Counted from the stretch's first letter, positions 9,998 to 20,286 are shown. The stretch is 64,000 bases of DNA from Acidobacteriota bacterium (GCA_003223215.1 QHYH01000137.1:36959-100958), one strand, 5' to 3'. Translations and numbers: made by a program. The notes: generated by a model from the letters alone, not told the origin.

Positions 9998-12900
9998 TCC
10001 CGGGGTGCGCGGCCCTAGCGCCAAGGTTCAGCGGAACAGTGGCGCGAATTACGGTGCCGCGCCCCGGTTGGGCATCTATGAAAAGTTGTCCATGGACCAG
10101 TTTCAGACGTTCCTTCATGCTAGTGAGGCCCAAGCCGCTGCCCGTAATTGCTTGTTCGGGGTCAAAGCCAACTCCCGAATCGCGCACCGTCAGCTTAACC
10201 TCATCCGGTGCACCGTTGAGGCAAACCTCGAAGTGCCGCGACGCGCTATGCTTAACGGCGTTCTGGAGCCCTTCCTGCAAGACGCGAAACAGGCAAAGCG
10301 CGATCTCCGGAGGCAGCTTCCTCGAGATCTGATCGGTGTGAACCTGAATCTCTACTCCGTGCTCCGCGGATAGCTCTTTACAGAAACTCGCGGTTGCTGC
10401 CGCGATGCCCAGGTATTCCAGCTTTGAGGAGTGCAGGTGATGCGACAAGGCTTGCACGTCGCTCCCGAGACCTGAAAGAAGTTCACGTATCTCTTCGAGG
10501 CGTTGACTGGTTGCCGCAGCTGCCAGAGAAGAAAAGTCCTTTTGTAAGCGCTCCAGATTAACCGTGACCAAAGCAATTCGCTGATTGATGTCGTCATGAA
10601 GCTCTCGGGCGATCCACGCGCGCTCCTCTTCCTGGGCTTGGATCAATCTACGGCTGATGTTCGAAAGAGACTCTTGCGCCAGTTTGCGATCGGTGACGTC
10701 GATGCACGAACCGATGTATCCGGAAAAGGAATTATCCGGGTCAAATCTCGGCACTCCTCGATCAAAAATCCATCGATACTCACCATCATGTCGCCGGAGG
10801 CGATACTCCACCTCGAAAGGTTCGCGTCTCTCGAACGCACTTGCATAGGTTTGCATGCAATGTTGCAAATCCTCGGGGTGCACGCCCCCCGCCCACCCGT
10901 CTCCCAGTTCTGAGTGCAGTGGGCGGCCGGTGAAATTCAGCCAGGACTGATTGAAATAGGTGCAGAGCTTTCTCGGGCCGGACATCCAGATCATGACCGG
11001 AGCAGCGTTGGCGACATGGCGAAAGCGCTCTTCGCTTTCGCGCAAAGCGGCTTCGGCCTGCTGCCGCTCAGTGACATCCACAAGCACGGTAGTCGAATAC
11101 CGGAGGTTTCCGTCGGCGTCTTTCACTGATCCCGCATTGAGGAGCACGGTTCGCTTTTGCCCTTCTTTCGTGACTATGATCATCTCCTCGTCGTGCAGTG
11201 TTTCTGTTCTCTGCCACTTTTCAAGCAAATCAACCATGTTAGTGACGGACCCAAGAGCATAAATCGTGGACAAAGATTTCCCTATCAGTTCTTCTCTTAG
11301 GTAACCGAGAGCCTTGCAGGCTGCGGGATTGGCGTCCAAGATTTCGCCATCCGCCGAAGTCATAAAGCAGTATTCCGGCAAGGTGTCAAAAAACTGCCGG
11401 AATCGATGCTCGGAAGCTCGCTCCGCGTCTTCAGCCTGGTTAAGATCGGTCACATCCGAGAAGACAGAAAGGACACAAGGCTCACCGTTGCAACCGATTA
11501 TCTCCGAGGACCCCAAGGTTGTTCGGATCTGACCGTCTTTCCTGCGAACCCGAACCTCGACATTTCGGGCCGCGCCTTCAGCCAGAAGACGCTTCACGAA
11601 TTCCTTTCTTTGAACAGGATCGACCCAGAGGCTAATGTCCAAGGGACTTCGGCCAATCACTTCGTCGTGGCGCCACCCGGTCAGGTGCTCGTACGTTTCG
11701 TTGACTTCGACATAGCGATGATCCTGCAGCCTCGTAATGGCGATGGCTAGGGGGCTTTGATGAAAGACACTCGAAAACTTCCGCTCCGAGTTCTCGAGCG
11801 CCTCTTCCGCCCGTTTGCGCTCGGTGATATCAACCGCCATGCCGACCATACGCTTGGGCTCGCGGTTCCTCGCGTCTTCCAGCGTACCTCTTGAGACAAT
11901 CCAACGGACCGTGCCGTCAGGCCAAAGAATCCGGAACTCCTGAGCAAAGGGCTTGTGAGCTTGCCTCGCTTCCGCCACGGCGTCCGAGATTCGCTTCCGA
12001 TCAGCAGGGTACACATACCTATAGAACTCCTCGATGTCCCCGGCGAAGGTTTCGGACTTGATCCCAAACATCGTAGGTAAATCGCCAAACCAAGCCACCC
12101 GACTGGTCTTGACATCTAGGTCCCAGCCAACCGTTTTGCCATGCTCCATGGCCAAACGAAGCTGCTCGTTCGAACGAACCAGCTCCGCCTCGGTCTTTCT
12201 TCTCTTGGCTCGTTGCCTGAGAAGCGCGAAAATAATCAGGGCCTGAGCGAAAACAAGTATGACACTGGCGACAATGTATCGTCTGTAGATTTCCCAGAAG
12301 CTGAGCTCTCGATGGAGCACGACGCTACCGGGCGGCAGGTCGCTAACTTTCATCCCCCAGCGCTTTAGGGCTCGCCAATCAAACATGTAGGCGTGGTTGC
12401 TAACCACGACGGGAATATCCTCGGGCTTCTCGCCGTTGAGGACCCGCACAGCCATCTCTGCGGCGGCATGACCATCGTCGGCCCAATTCACCAGGTCGCC
12501 GCCCACAGTTCCTGCCCTAAGATCCACATCGTCCATGACAAAAACCGGGGCATTCGCCGCTGCGGCCACTAAGGGCACCGATTGAGCCGAATCAATAAAT
12601 CGTTCTCCCGCGGCATCTTGTGAGATTGCAGTGTGATAGACAATCGTATTGCTTGGCAGATGCCCAAGGCGCTCAAGCAGGACAGGCATCGTCAAGCCCG
12701 TAAGATACGTGAAATCAAGCTTCGATTCGTAGTTTTGGAAAGCCTGTTTTGCTACGCCTTCCCACGTTTCGTCGAACTTGCCCGCGCCACCCACGACCAC
12801 GACGTGCTTTGTTCCAGGCAACAAGTGCAGCGCAGCATTCAAAGTCTCCGCCGGGTGTAGCCTGCCCAAAACACCCGTGTAGTGCCTGCCGGAATTTAGC

Positions 12901-13406
12901 TGGCTCGGAATTTCCCCTAAAACTATGCAGAAAATGATCGGCGTATGTCTGATGAAGCTTTCTTGCGACTCGGCGATGAACTTGAGGGATGCCGATCCGG
13001 CCGCAATAATCACGTCGGGCTTGCGATCTGAATACTTTTGTATAAGCGACTCGCGAAACAGGCGCTGGGAAGCTTCGTCTGGAAAATACGTCAGTTGCAG
13101 ACTCTCTTGATACAACTCAATCTGGTAAGCCGAATTCCGTAGACCGCTCAAGATTGCTTGATCCACTTCCGAGAAACCAGGTGATGAGACGGTCCCAAGA
13201 TCATTGACAATCAGTACTCTCCGGCTCTGCTTGAGCTGCGCTCCCAGGCTCGAGACGAACAAGAGGCAGCCGAGCAGCATCAGCAGCATGGGTGCCCATG
13301 GCCAACATCCCTCAGGTTGCGTGCTCGATCGCCCGCGGCTCTGGCCAACCCGCCAGGTCCTTGGCTTTAGCGACTGACCCCTCCGGCAAAAGAAGCGTGC
13401 GGTCAT
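9990..13406 (-). CDS. hybrid sensor: ABC-type substrate-binding-like N-terminus, TM, four PAS domains, HisKA_3/HATPase
   Basis: N-terminal VLIVNDLGTVSSPGFSEVDQ...DVIIAAGSASLKF...; TM SVILVFAQALIIFALL; repeated PAS/PAC (VGMAVDITERKRAEEAL etc.); QEEERAWIARELHDDINQRIAL dimerisation box; DSGVGFDPEQAITGSGLGLTSMKERL ATPase. Confidence 0.93.
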   Translation of the reverse strand: MTARFFCRRGQSLKPRTWRVGQSRGRSSTQPEGCWPWAPMLLMLLGCLLFVSSLGAQLKQSRRVLIVNDLGTVSSPGFSEVDQAILSGLRNSAYQIELYQESLQLTYFPDEASQRLFRESLIQKYSDRKPDVIIAAGSASLKFIAESQESFIRHTPIIFCIVLGEIPSQLNSGRHYTGVLGRLHPAETLNAALHLLPGTKHVVVVGGAGKFDETWEGVAKQAFQNYESKLDFTYLTGLTMPVLLERLGHLPSNTIVYHTAISQDAAGERFIDSAQSVPLVAAAANAPVFVMDDVDLRAGTVGGDLVNWADDGHAAAEMAVRVLNGEKPEDIPVVVSNHAYMFDWRALKRWGMKVSDLPPGSVVLHRELSFWEIYRRYIVASVILVFAQALIIFALLRQRAKRRKTEAELVRSNEQLRLAMEHGKTVGWDLDVKTSRVAWFGDLPTMFGIKSETFAGDIEEFYRYVYPADRKRISDAVAEARQAHKPFAQEFRILWPDGTVRWIVSRGTLEDARNREPKRMVGMAVDITERKRAEEALENSERKFSSVFHQSPLAIAITRLQDHRYVEVNETYEHLTGWRHDEVIGRSPLDISLWVDPVQRKEFVKRLLAEGAARNVEVRVRRKDGQIRTTLGSSEIIGCNGEPCVLSVFSDVTDLNQAEDAERASEHRFRQFFDTLPEYCFMTSADGEILDANPAACKALGYLREELIGKSLSTIYALGSVTNMVDLLEKWQRTETLHDEEMIIVTKEGQKRTVLLNAGSVKDADGNLRYSTTVLVDVTERQQAEAALRESEERFRHVANAAPVMIWMSGPRKLCTYFNQSWLNFTGRPLHSELGDGWAGGVHPEDLQHCMQTYASAFERREPFEVEYRLRRHDGEYRWIFDRGVPRFDPDNSFSGYIGSCIDVTDRKLAQESLSNISRRLIQAQEEERAWIARELHDDINQRIALVTVNLERLQKDFSSLAAAATSQRLEEIRELLSGLGSDVQALSHHLHSSKLEYLGIAAATASFCKELSAEHGVEIQVHTDQISRKLPPEIALCLFRVLQEGLQNAVKHSASRHFEVCLNGAPDEVKLTVRDSGVGFDPEQAITGSGLGLTSMKERLKLVHGQLFIDAQPGRGTVIRATVPLNLGARAAHPGTT

Positions 13407-13475
13407 TCTGGTGGATATCCCGTGTGCCCAGCCCGGGAAGGCAAAAACTTCATGCCGTCCTAGGCCTGGCAGAAC

Positions 13476-13491
13476 CTGTCAAACTTGACAG
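13476..13491 (+). promoter_or_regulatory. dyad CTGTCA-AACT-TGACAG; TAAAAT at N23
   Basis: Perfect palindrome (CC...GG flanks) upstream of the Oar-like gene; TAAAAT at 13515. Confidence 0.7.
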
Positions 13492-13618
13492 GTCCCCATT
13501 CTTTGACAAGAATCTAAAATCATGCCAATAAACGGAAGGTTATCATAACAGCTCAAGTAAAGGGCCGCCGTAGTGCCTCGTTCGATCGTGCCACGGCCTC
13601 TCTCAAGACTGGGGCCGG

Positions 13619-16600
13619 GTGCTCGCTGTGCTGAGCGTGTCCCCACGGCGATCTCCGCGCTGGTGGGTTGTGTTTGTCCTTAGCCTTGCATTGGCGGACG
13701 GCGTGTGCGCACAGACAGCCTCCACAGGCGCTGTGATTGGCGTCATCCTGGATCCTTCCGGGACTGTGGTTCCCGATGTGACCGCGAACCTGGTTGACCG
13801 TAAGACCGGTGAAGCGCTATCCGCGACTTCGGACGAGGATGGACGATTTGCATTCTTATTGCTGGCGCCAGGCAGATATGAGCTACGTGCGAGCAAGACT
13901 GACTTCCGGCCTCTGACCCTAAAGGACCTCCATGTCTACGTAACCGAGACGCTCCGGCTCGAGCTTCATCTGGAGCTGGCCACACGCTTCGAAAGCACCC
14001 AGGTGTCCTTGGATTCGCTTATGATTCGACTCGATTCATCTGCCTTAGGAAGAGTGTCGAACCAAGAGGCCGTTAGTAGTTTGCCCTTGGTCACGAGAAA
14101 TTTCACGCAGATCACCGGGCTATCTCCCGGTGTCAGCGTGGGTGTCTACAACGCCGGGGAATTGGGACTAGGCGGGATCGCTTTGTCGCAGATTGCCCCA
14201 TCGAACGACGGGGTCTACGTCCACGGAGCGCGCTCTTACGACAACAACTACCAATTGGACGGGATTAGTGTCAGTGACGTGCAGGGAAGTGCGGCGGGCA
14301 GCGGTGGTATCCCCATTCCGAACCCCGACAGTATTCAGGAGTTCAAGGTTCAGACGGCGCTATACGATGCCGGGTTTGGCCGCTACGGAGGTGCCCAGGT
14401 CAGCCTGATCACAAAAACGGGCGATAACGATTTTCACGGAACGGTTTTTGAGTTTCTGCGTAACGAGCTTCTCAACGCAAATGATTTCTTCTTGAAGCAA
14501 ACTAGCCAACCTCGTCCGATGCTCAAACAGAACCAGTTCGGATTTGCGCTCGGAGGGCCAATCCGTAAGGACAAATGGCTTTTTTTTGGGTCCTATCAGG
14601 GAACACGCCAGGTAAACGGTCTCGCTGCGGGTCAGTCCAGGACAGCTTGCACCGCAAGCTTGACCGAGCCCCCTCTGACCGATGATCGGTCGGCAAAGGC
14701 CCTCGGACGGCTTTTTGCCGGCATGAAAGGGGCCCTGGGAGGAGCCACCGTCGATCCAGATGGGTCAAACATCAACTCCTCGGCGCTGACTCTGTTGAAC
14801 CTGAAGCGACCCGACGGCACGTTTTTGATTCCTACTCCCCAAGCCGTGGATCCCTCAAAACCTTTTTTCAATCGAGGTTTCCTGGTTCTCTCCGATCCCT
14901 GCCATTTTGATGAAGACCAATTTTCAAGCAACCTTGACTACATCGTTCGCCCAAACAGCAAGCTCGCCGCCCGCTTCTTCTTCGCTGAGGACCAACAGAC
15001 TGTCACATTTCCCGGCAACGGGTTGAACCCGGCTGGCAATATCCCGGGGTTTTCGAGTCCCAGCGATTCTGGCTTTCGAGTTTTCTCGCTCGCCCACACA
15101 TACACGTTCCACAACGCTTGGCTTAATGAGGTACGCATCGGATACGTGCGCACGAGGACAGCAACTCAGGCGAACACCGCCTTCAGCTGGTCTGATATTG
15201 GCGTGGCGGAAGGCGAGATGAGCGGAAATAACCAATTGCCGAGCCTGGAGATCGTCGGTTCCGTTAGTATCGCTTCTGGATTTCCGCGATCCATCACGCA
15301 GAACAGTTTTGTTTTTGGCGACGATCTTAGCTTTGTTCGGGGAGGTCACACGCTTCGTTTCGGGGGTAGCATTACCAGATTGCAAGACAATGTCGATCTG
15401 GTCGGCTTGGGATCGCTTGTGCGGTTTCTCAGCTGGCCCGATTTTCTTTTGGGACTCAGCGCAGCCAGGAACGGCTCAGGCTTCAGCAATGTATTCGCTT
15501 CCTTCGATGACTTCGGCCTAACCACTCGGGAATACAGGGGCTGGGAGGGTACGGCGTTTGCACAAGACAACTATCGGGTCTCTAAATCCGTCACCTTAAA
15601 CATCGGCCTTCGTTACGAACGTCTGGGCCAGTTTGCCGACAAGCTCGGCAGAAATGCCAGTTTCGACATCGCCAAGGCTGATCCCAACCCTCCTCCAGCC
15701 GGCAGTGTTGCGGGGTATGTCGTTGCGTCGAACTTTTCGGGCGTCCTTCCCTCGGGCGTAACTGGCGTCAACAACAGGTTTGGCAATTATGCCAACGGAC
15801 AAAACACGCTTGCTCCGCGAGTTGGTTTTGCCTGGCAGATCTGGCCCAGTTCGGGTCGGTTGGTTCTTAGCGGCGGATACGGCACGTATTATTCTCGACC
15901 GACAGCACAAGCGTCTTACCAGAATGTCTTTGGCGCTCCGTTTTCCGAATTTCGTCTGATCGCCGGCGCGGCCAACGCCGACGCGACCTTTCAGGTTCCC
16001 TTCCAGCAACCTTTTCCAACTCCGGAGTCTTTCCCCTCGTTCCCTTCGTATTCTCCCACGACAAGCACGACGGTCTACAGTGTCGCTCCCGGCTTTCGGC
16101 CCTCGATGATTCAGCAATACTCATTCAATCTTCAAACCGAGTTACATCCCGGTTGGTTGTTGGAGGTCGGATACGTGGGAACTCGCGGCACCCATCTGCT
16201 TCGTCAGCGTTCCATGAATCAGGCGTTGCCGGCGTTAATGACGGATCCGATAAGGGGAGTAACAGCGGATACTGTCGCCAACATTCACCAGCGCGTCCCC
16301 ATTCTCGGTATCCCCCCAGATTCCCTTCTATTGATGGAAGCTGAGGGCAGCTCCTGGTACAACGGACTGGAGGCCAGCCTGACAAAGCGCTTAAGCCGCG
16401 GCTTACAGTTCTCAGCCGCGTATACTCTCTCCAAGACTTTGGACACCGATGGCGCGGATATCAATTCCACATCAACAGGAAATGCACTCACACTCGGTGA
16501 TCAAAACTCTCCGGGCCAACGCTGGGGACGAGCAAGCTTTGATCGCACCCACCGCTTCGTGTTCAGTGTACTCTGGAGACTCCCCAGTCCATCGAGCGGC

Positions 16601-17110
16601 TACAAACGTGCAGTTCTCGGTGCTTGGAACCTGGCCGCGGTAGCCACGGTTCAGTCTGGCAATGCACTCACCATCGCGTACACCAATCCAAACAACCTCT
16701 TTGGAATCAGCGAGGATCGCGCACAACTAACCGGCACGTGCACCAAGAGCCAATTGGTCTCCTCAGGACCGATGGGCGCGAAGCTGAACAGCTATTTTAA
16801 CAAGTCTTGCTTTACGACTCCGCCCATAATTGGCGCCGACGGCATCGGGACGGGCTTTGGCAATAGTGGGACCGGCATCGTGGACGGGCCAGGCCAGGCA
16901 AACTTCGATTTCGCCGTTACAAAAGCAATATTTGTGCCATGGCCCCGAGAAAAAAGCAGCGTTGAATTCCGTGCCGAGTTCTTCAACGCTTTCAACCACC
17001 CGCAGTTTGCGAATCCCGACACGAACTTCTCATCGGCGACCTTCGGCTTGATCAGCAGCACTTCTGTAAATCCTCGCGTCGGTCAGTTGGCTCTGCGCTT
17101 GAATTTCTAG
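13619..17110 (+). CDS. Oar-like TonB-dependent receptor with N-terminal carboxypeptidase-regulatory-like domain
   Basis: GAVIGVILDPSGTVVPDVTANLVDRKTGEALSATSDEDGRFAFLLLAPGRYELRASKTDF; plug-like GVYVHGARSYDNNYQLDGISV; C-terminal beta-barrel ending in F. Confidence 0.92.
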   Translation: MLAVLSVSPRRSPRWWVVFVLSLALADGVCAQTASTGAVIGVILDPSGTVVPDVTANLVDRKTGEALSATSDEDGRFAFLLLAPGRYELRASKTDFRPLTLKDLHVYVTETLRLELHLELATRFESTQVSLDSLMIRLDSSALGRVSNQEAVSSLPLVTRNFTQITGLSPGVSVGVYNAGELGLGGIALSQIAPSNDGVYVHGARSYDNNYQLDGISVSDVQGSAAGSGGIPIPNPDSIQEFKVQTALYDAGFGRYGGAQVSLITKTGDNDFHGTVFEFLRNELLNANDFFLKQTSQPRPMLKQNQFGFALGGPIRKDKWLFFGSYQGTRQVNGLAAGQSRTACTASLTEPPLTDDRSAKALGRLFAGMKGALGGATVDPDGSNINSSALTLLNLKRPDGTFLIPTPQAVDPSKPFFNRGFLVLSDPCHFDEDQFSSNLDYIVRPNSKLAARFFFAEDQQTVTFPGNGLNPAGNIPGFSSPSDSGFRVFSLAHTYTFHNAWLNEVRIGYVRTRTATQANTAFSWSDIGVAEGEMSGNNQLPSLEIVGSVSIASGFPRSITQNSFVFGDDLSFVRGGHTLRFGGSITRLQDNVDLVGLGSLVRFLSWPDFLLGLSAARNGSGFSNVFASFDDFGLTTREYRGWEGTAFAQDNYRVSKSVTLNIGLRYERLGQFADKLGRNASFDIAKADPNPPPAGSVAGYVVASNFSGVLPSGVTGVNNRFGNYANGQNTLAPRVGFAWQIWPSSGRLVLSGGYGTYYSRPTAQASYQNVFGAPFSEFRLIAGAANADATFQVPFQQPFPTPESFPSFPSYSPTTSTTVYSVAPGFRPSMIQQYSFNLQTELHPGWLLEVGYVGTRGTHLLRQRSMNQALPALMTDPIRGVTADTVANIHQRVPILGIPPDSLLLMEAEGSSWYNGLEASLTKRLSRGLQFSAAYTLSKTLDTDGADINSTSTGNALTLGDQNSPGQRWGRASFDRTHRFVFSVLWRLPSPSSGYKRAVLGAWNLAAVATVQSGNALTIAYTNPNNLFGISEDRAQLTGTCTKSQLVSSGPMGAKLNSYFNKSCFTTPPIIGADGIGTGFGNSGTGIVDGPGQANFDFAVTKAIFVPWPREKSSVEFRAEFFNAFNHPQFANPDTNFSSATFGLISSTSVNPRVGQLALRLNF

Positions 17111-17222
17111 AACGCAGTGCCCTTGTATCGTCAGTTTCGGAGCAGAGTTGCCGGTGCGCGACTCTTCTAACCGCAGCAGAAATGGCTCATGCCAGGCGAG
17201 CATAAACAGGCCACTAGCACCT

Positions 17223-17240
17223 CACCGGGCAGCCCCGGTG
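17223..17240. terminator. hairpin between convergent genes
   Basis: Perfect CACCGGG-CAGC-CCCGGTG; no strong T tract. Confidence 0.45.
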
Positions 17241-17280
17241 CTCTCGTGCAATCAGGAGCACGACCAGCTTGAAGTGCATA

Positions 17281-17850
17281 CTACTTTTTCACTTCTGGCG
17301 GATACTTTTTAAGAAGTTTCGCGACGGCTTTGGTGATGTTCTTCTGTTTCTTCTCCGGCTTGGCTTTGGGATCTAATGTTTTCGTTGCCACCCCCCTCCA
17401 AACCAGCTGTTTTGCCGCAGGGTCGTACATGCTCACATCTAGCTGTCCAACATAAACCGTGGACGTTGAACCATAGGTCGTCGTGGAGGACATTCCACCA
17501 CCATACCCATACCATCCTCCTCCCCAACCAGGACCGTAGCCCCAACCCGTGTTATACGAGGTGTACTCTTTCTCCTGACCAAGGGCAGTTTGATAGCCGA
17601 CCAACACATCGGCGTTGTCCGAGTCCGTTTTCGTCATTCCTTTGGCAGCGAGCTCAGTGTCAATAGCGCTCGTTAACGCCTTTTGAGTGAGCTCATCGGG
17701 CAGGTCAGCGCCCTTGATGGGCACCCACTTGTAAGTTTTATATTTCGAAAAGTCCTTATCCTTGTCAAAGTCGTAGCGAACATCCTGGGCAACAGCCGGG
17801 GTTACGCTCGACAAGAACAGAGCAACCGTTAGAAGTGTTAACTTTTTCAT
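17281..17850 (-). CDS. DUF4136-domain secreted protein
   Basis: Start at internal ATG 17850 with AAGGAGAAGGAGC upstream; signal peptide MKKLTLLTVALFLSSVTPAVAQ; VRYDFDKDKDFSKYKTYKWVP. Confidence 0.88.
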   Translation of the reverse strand: MKKLTLLTVALFLSSVTPAVAQDVRYDFDKDKDFSKYKTYKWVPIKGADLPDELTQKALTSAIDTELAAKGMTKTDSDNADVLVGYQTALGQEKEYTSYNTGWGYGPGWGGGWYGYGGGMSSTTTYGSTSTVYVGQLDVSMYDPAAKQLVWRGVATKTLDPKAKPEKKQKNITKAVAKLLKKYPPEVKK

Positions 17851-17863
17851 GCTCCTTCTCCTT

Positions 17864-17897
17864 ATGAGAGATGTTACGAAATGAGAGATGTTACGAA
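17864..17897. repeat. perfect tandem duplication of ATGAGAGATGTTACGAA (2 x 17 bp)
   Basis: Read directly, immediately upstream of the DUF4136 ribosome-binding site. Confidence 0.9.
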
Positions 17898-17933
17898 TCT
17901 CTTCTGTTTTGCCTACATACGGCGGGTAGCGCG

Positions 17934-18935
17934 TCACCAGTTGTCGCGGGTGGCGTGCCAGGTTTTGCCCGGGTCGTAGAGTTCCATATTCTTGAATAGG
18001 TTGAGAGTGTCCGGGCCCAGATCCTTCTCATAGACAATCCCCTCGTAGCTGACGATGAAGGTCTTCACTCCCGTTACGCGGTAGTCGGCCGGCGCGGCCG
18101 CTAGAGCAAAGCCTCCAATCATCGCGCCATTCACCACAAAGTCCATTCGGCCTAACGGCGCCGAGGGGCCCTGCCCTTTCAAAATCTTGAAATAGTAGCC
18201 GTGATAAGGATTGGCTTTGCTCGTGTAACCTTCCTCGAGCGCTTTGCCAACTTCCTCTCCAATGGGTCCACCTAAACTTCCATCTGCGTTTCGCCAAACC
18301 AGACCGTCCTGTTTTCCGGGAGAACTGATGATCCGCTGCGCGTACTGGTTCACCTCGCTACCATCATGCTTTTCGAGAGCGTAATCGTGTTGCGCTTCCA
18401 CGTAGCCGCGGCAGATCTGGATGGCATCCAGTTCGTTGGAGCCGATGCGCCGCAAAAGGATTTCCTCGCGGCCTTCATTGGTGTCGAAAAGCCACTTTCC
18501 GTTTCGCTTGACGATAGGAATGGGCAGCGGCCAATCGTCATTGCCAACCGAAACGGTGGCCCGTTTGGAATCTTGAGGGTCCGCACTAACCTCGGTCTTC
18601 TCGCGGGCCTTCGCCGCAAATGCGGCAGCCCTGTTTTTGTCTTGAACGGGGTCTTCTGACGACACCAGATCCTCGCCGTCTGCGCCGAGAATCTCTTTCA
18701 GAGCAGGCACGTCAAAGTTTCCGGCCGCCTGGATGAGAGCATCGGCAGCTTCTCTCGGCGTCGCGAACTGCTTTTGGGACGGCTGCGAGGATGGGGCCGG
18801 AGATTGTTTCGCTTGTGGCCGCGCTGCCGAAGGCGAAACCAGGAGGCCATAAGAGGCCGTGGCCATCATGGTGAGAAGCATGGCCCACGCGGTGCTTTTT
18901 GAACTTGGTCCGATCATGGGATTCCCTCCGCTCAT
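17934..18935 (-). CDS. DUF2950-family protein
   Basis: FATPREAADALIQAAGNFDVPALKEILGADGEDLVSSEDPVQDKNRAAAFAAKAREK; LVWRNADGSLGGPIGEEVG; YHGYYFKILKGQGPSAPLGRMDFVVNGAMIGGFALAAAPADY. Confidence 0.9.
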   Translation of the reverse strand: MSGGNPMIGPSSKSTAWAMLLTMMATASYGLLVSPSAARPQAKQSPAPSSQPSQKQFATPREAADALIQAAGNFDVPALKEILGADGEDLVSSEDPVQDKNRAAAFAAKAREKTEVSADPQDSKRATVSVGNDDWPLPIPIVKRNGKWLFDTNEGREEILLRRIGSNELDAIQICRGYVEAQHDYALEKHDGSEVNQYAQRIISSPGKQDGLVWRNADGSLGGPIGEEVGKALEEGYTSKANPYHGYYFKILKGQGPSAPLGRMDFVVNGAMIGGFALAAAPADYRVTGVKTFIVSYEGIVYEKDLGPDTLNLFKNMELYDPGKTWHATRDNW

Positions 18936-18942
18936 GGCTTCC

Positions 18943-20211
18943 TTACCTCCTCCTCCCGCCGCCTCCCCGACCGCCGCCGCCACCCATGCTGGACGAGCCG
19001 CGTGAGCTGCTGGCACGCGCGCTACTTCCGCTCGTCCCCCCAGAACCGCCACCAAAACCGCCTCCCCGCGTGCTAGCTCCGGAGCTTGGGGATACGCTTC
19101 GGTTGCCTACGCGATCGCCGCCCCCACCGGCTCGGTTTGCTCCCGAGCTGCTCGCGCCGCCCGTCGCGCGGTTGCCAGCACCAGGCTGCTGCCCGCCGCC
19201 CCGCTGCCCCCCGCCCCCCTGCCCTTGATTCTGGCGTGCGTTTGCCTGGCGGCTGCTCATGGAATCTCCTCGCGCCGTACCGCCGTACTTGTTTGCAGTG
19301 GCCTTGTTCGAGTAGGGGGTCCCGCCGCGGTGCTGCGAATTGTGTTGCCAGCTGTTGTTTCCGGTTCTATTGCCGCTCGTATTTGAAATGTTGTTCTGCC
19401 GATTGGAATTATTCACGAACGTGTTGTTGTTATTGATGTTGATGTTGTTGTTGCTTCCCCAACCGCTGTTACAGCACCAGCCGCCACCACCCCAAGCTGC
19501 TCCAATGGCCATCCCTACGCCGAACGAAATCGCCATGCCGGCGGCATAGTAGCCCGGAGGGGGATAAGCGACGGGTGGGTAGGGGTACACAGGAGGCCCG
19601 TACACTACCGTGGGGTTGTAGCTCGGAACGTAAACTACTTCGGGGTTGGATTGCTGTATTACAACGACGCTCTTGTTCTCGATAACCTGGGTTTCCACCT
19701 TCATCTGCTCGTTAGACTTGAGATTGCCAGTGTCCTTTGCTTTAGCACGCATGCGCTGCACGGCGTCCATCACGTCAGATTGCTGGGCAAGGACTGCATT
19801 CCCTAGGTCCGTCGTCCACTGAATGTCGTCCGCCAGTCGCTTGACCACATCAGGAAGTGCGGCCATCGCTTGAACGCTGGGGTCCCAGTTTTGCTTCATC
19901 ACCGCGTCGGTGAGCCCTTTATCCTTCAGGTCCTTGTGTTTAGCCAAAAACTGCTGGAGCTGCATGATTTCCAAAGGATAGGTTGATGCAGCAAGCACTT
20001 GAGCCAGAAGCTCGTCGGGGTAAAGGGCGATAGGCGCAACCAAAGAATCCAATTGATCATTTGGAATCTTGGGAGGCTGCGCGTCGGGGGCACTACTTTG
20101 CTGTGTGAGTATGTTCGGCGACGCAATCGTTTGGGGCGCTCCAAGAACTAAAAGTATGGAGCACACTACTGCCGTCCACTGCCTCCACAAGCTCCGGATG
20201 AGAGTTGGCAT
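18943..20211 (-). CDS. DUF3300-family secreted protein with Asn-rich and Gly/Ser/Arg-rich C-terminus
   Basis: LDSLVAPIALYPDELLAQVLAASTYPLEIMQLQQFL; VIQQSNPEVVYVPSYNPTVVYGP. Start at ATG 20211. Confidence 0.92.
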   Translation of the reverse strand: MPTLIRSLWRQWTAVVCSILLVLGAPQTIASPNILTQQSSAPDAQPPKIPNDQLDSLVAPIALYPDELLAQVLAASTYPLEIMQLQQFLAKHKDLKDKGLTDAVMKQNWDPSVQAMAALPDVVKRLADDIQWTTDLGNAVLAQQSDVMDAVQRMRAKAKDTGNLKSNEQMKVETQVIENKSVVVIQQSNPEVVYVPSYNPTVVYGPPVYPYPPVAYPPPGYYAAGMAISFGVGMAIGAAWGGGGWCCNSGWGSNNNININNNNTFVNNSNRQNNISNTSGNRTGNNSWQHNSQHRGGTPYSNKATANKYGGTARGDSMSSRQANARQNQGQGGGGQRGGGQQPGAGNRATGGASSSGANRAGGGGDRVGNRSVSPSSGASTRGGGFGGGSGGTSGSSARASSSRGSSSMGGGGGRGGGGRRR

Positions 20212-20270
20212 TTCGTCACCTTGATTTACTTGCTTTTGGAGTTTTATTACCAACCGTACCTATCGGAATA

Positions 20271-20286
20271 CTGGCAAAACTGACAG
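20271..20286 (-). promoter_or_regulatory. dyad, in gene direction CTGTCA-GTTT-TGCCAG
   Basis: Upstream of DUF3300; TAAAAC at N24 on the minus strand. Confidence 0.6.

Noticed and set aside
20271-20286. CTGGCA elements as sigma54 (-24/-12) promoters
   Set aside because: Sigma54 needs TGGCAC-N5-TTGCA with GG and GC 12 bp apart; here the half-sites are symmetric with N4 and the second half is TGACAG/TTACAG.
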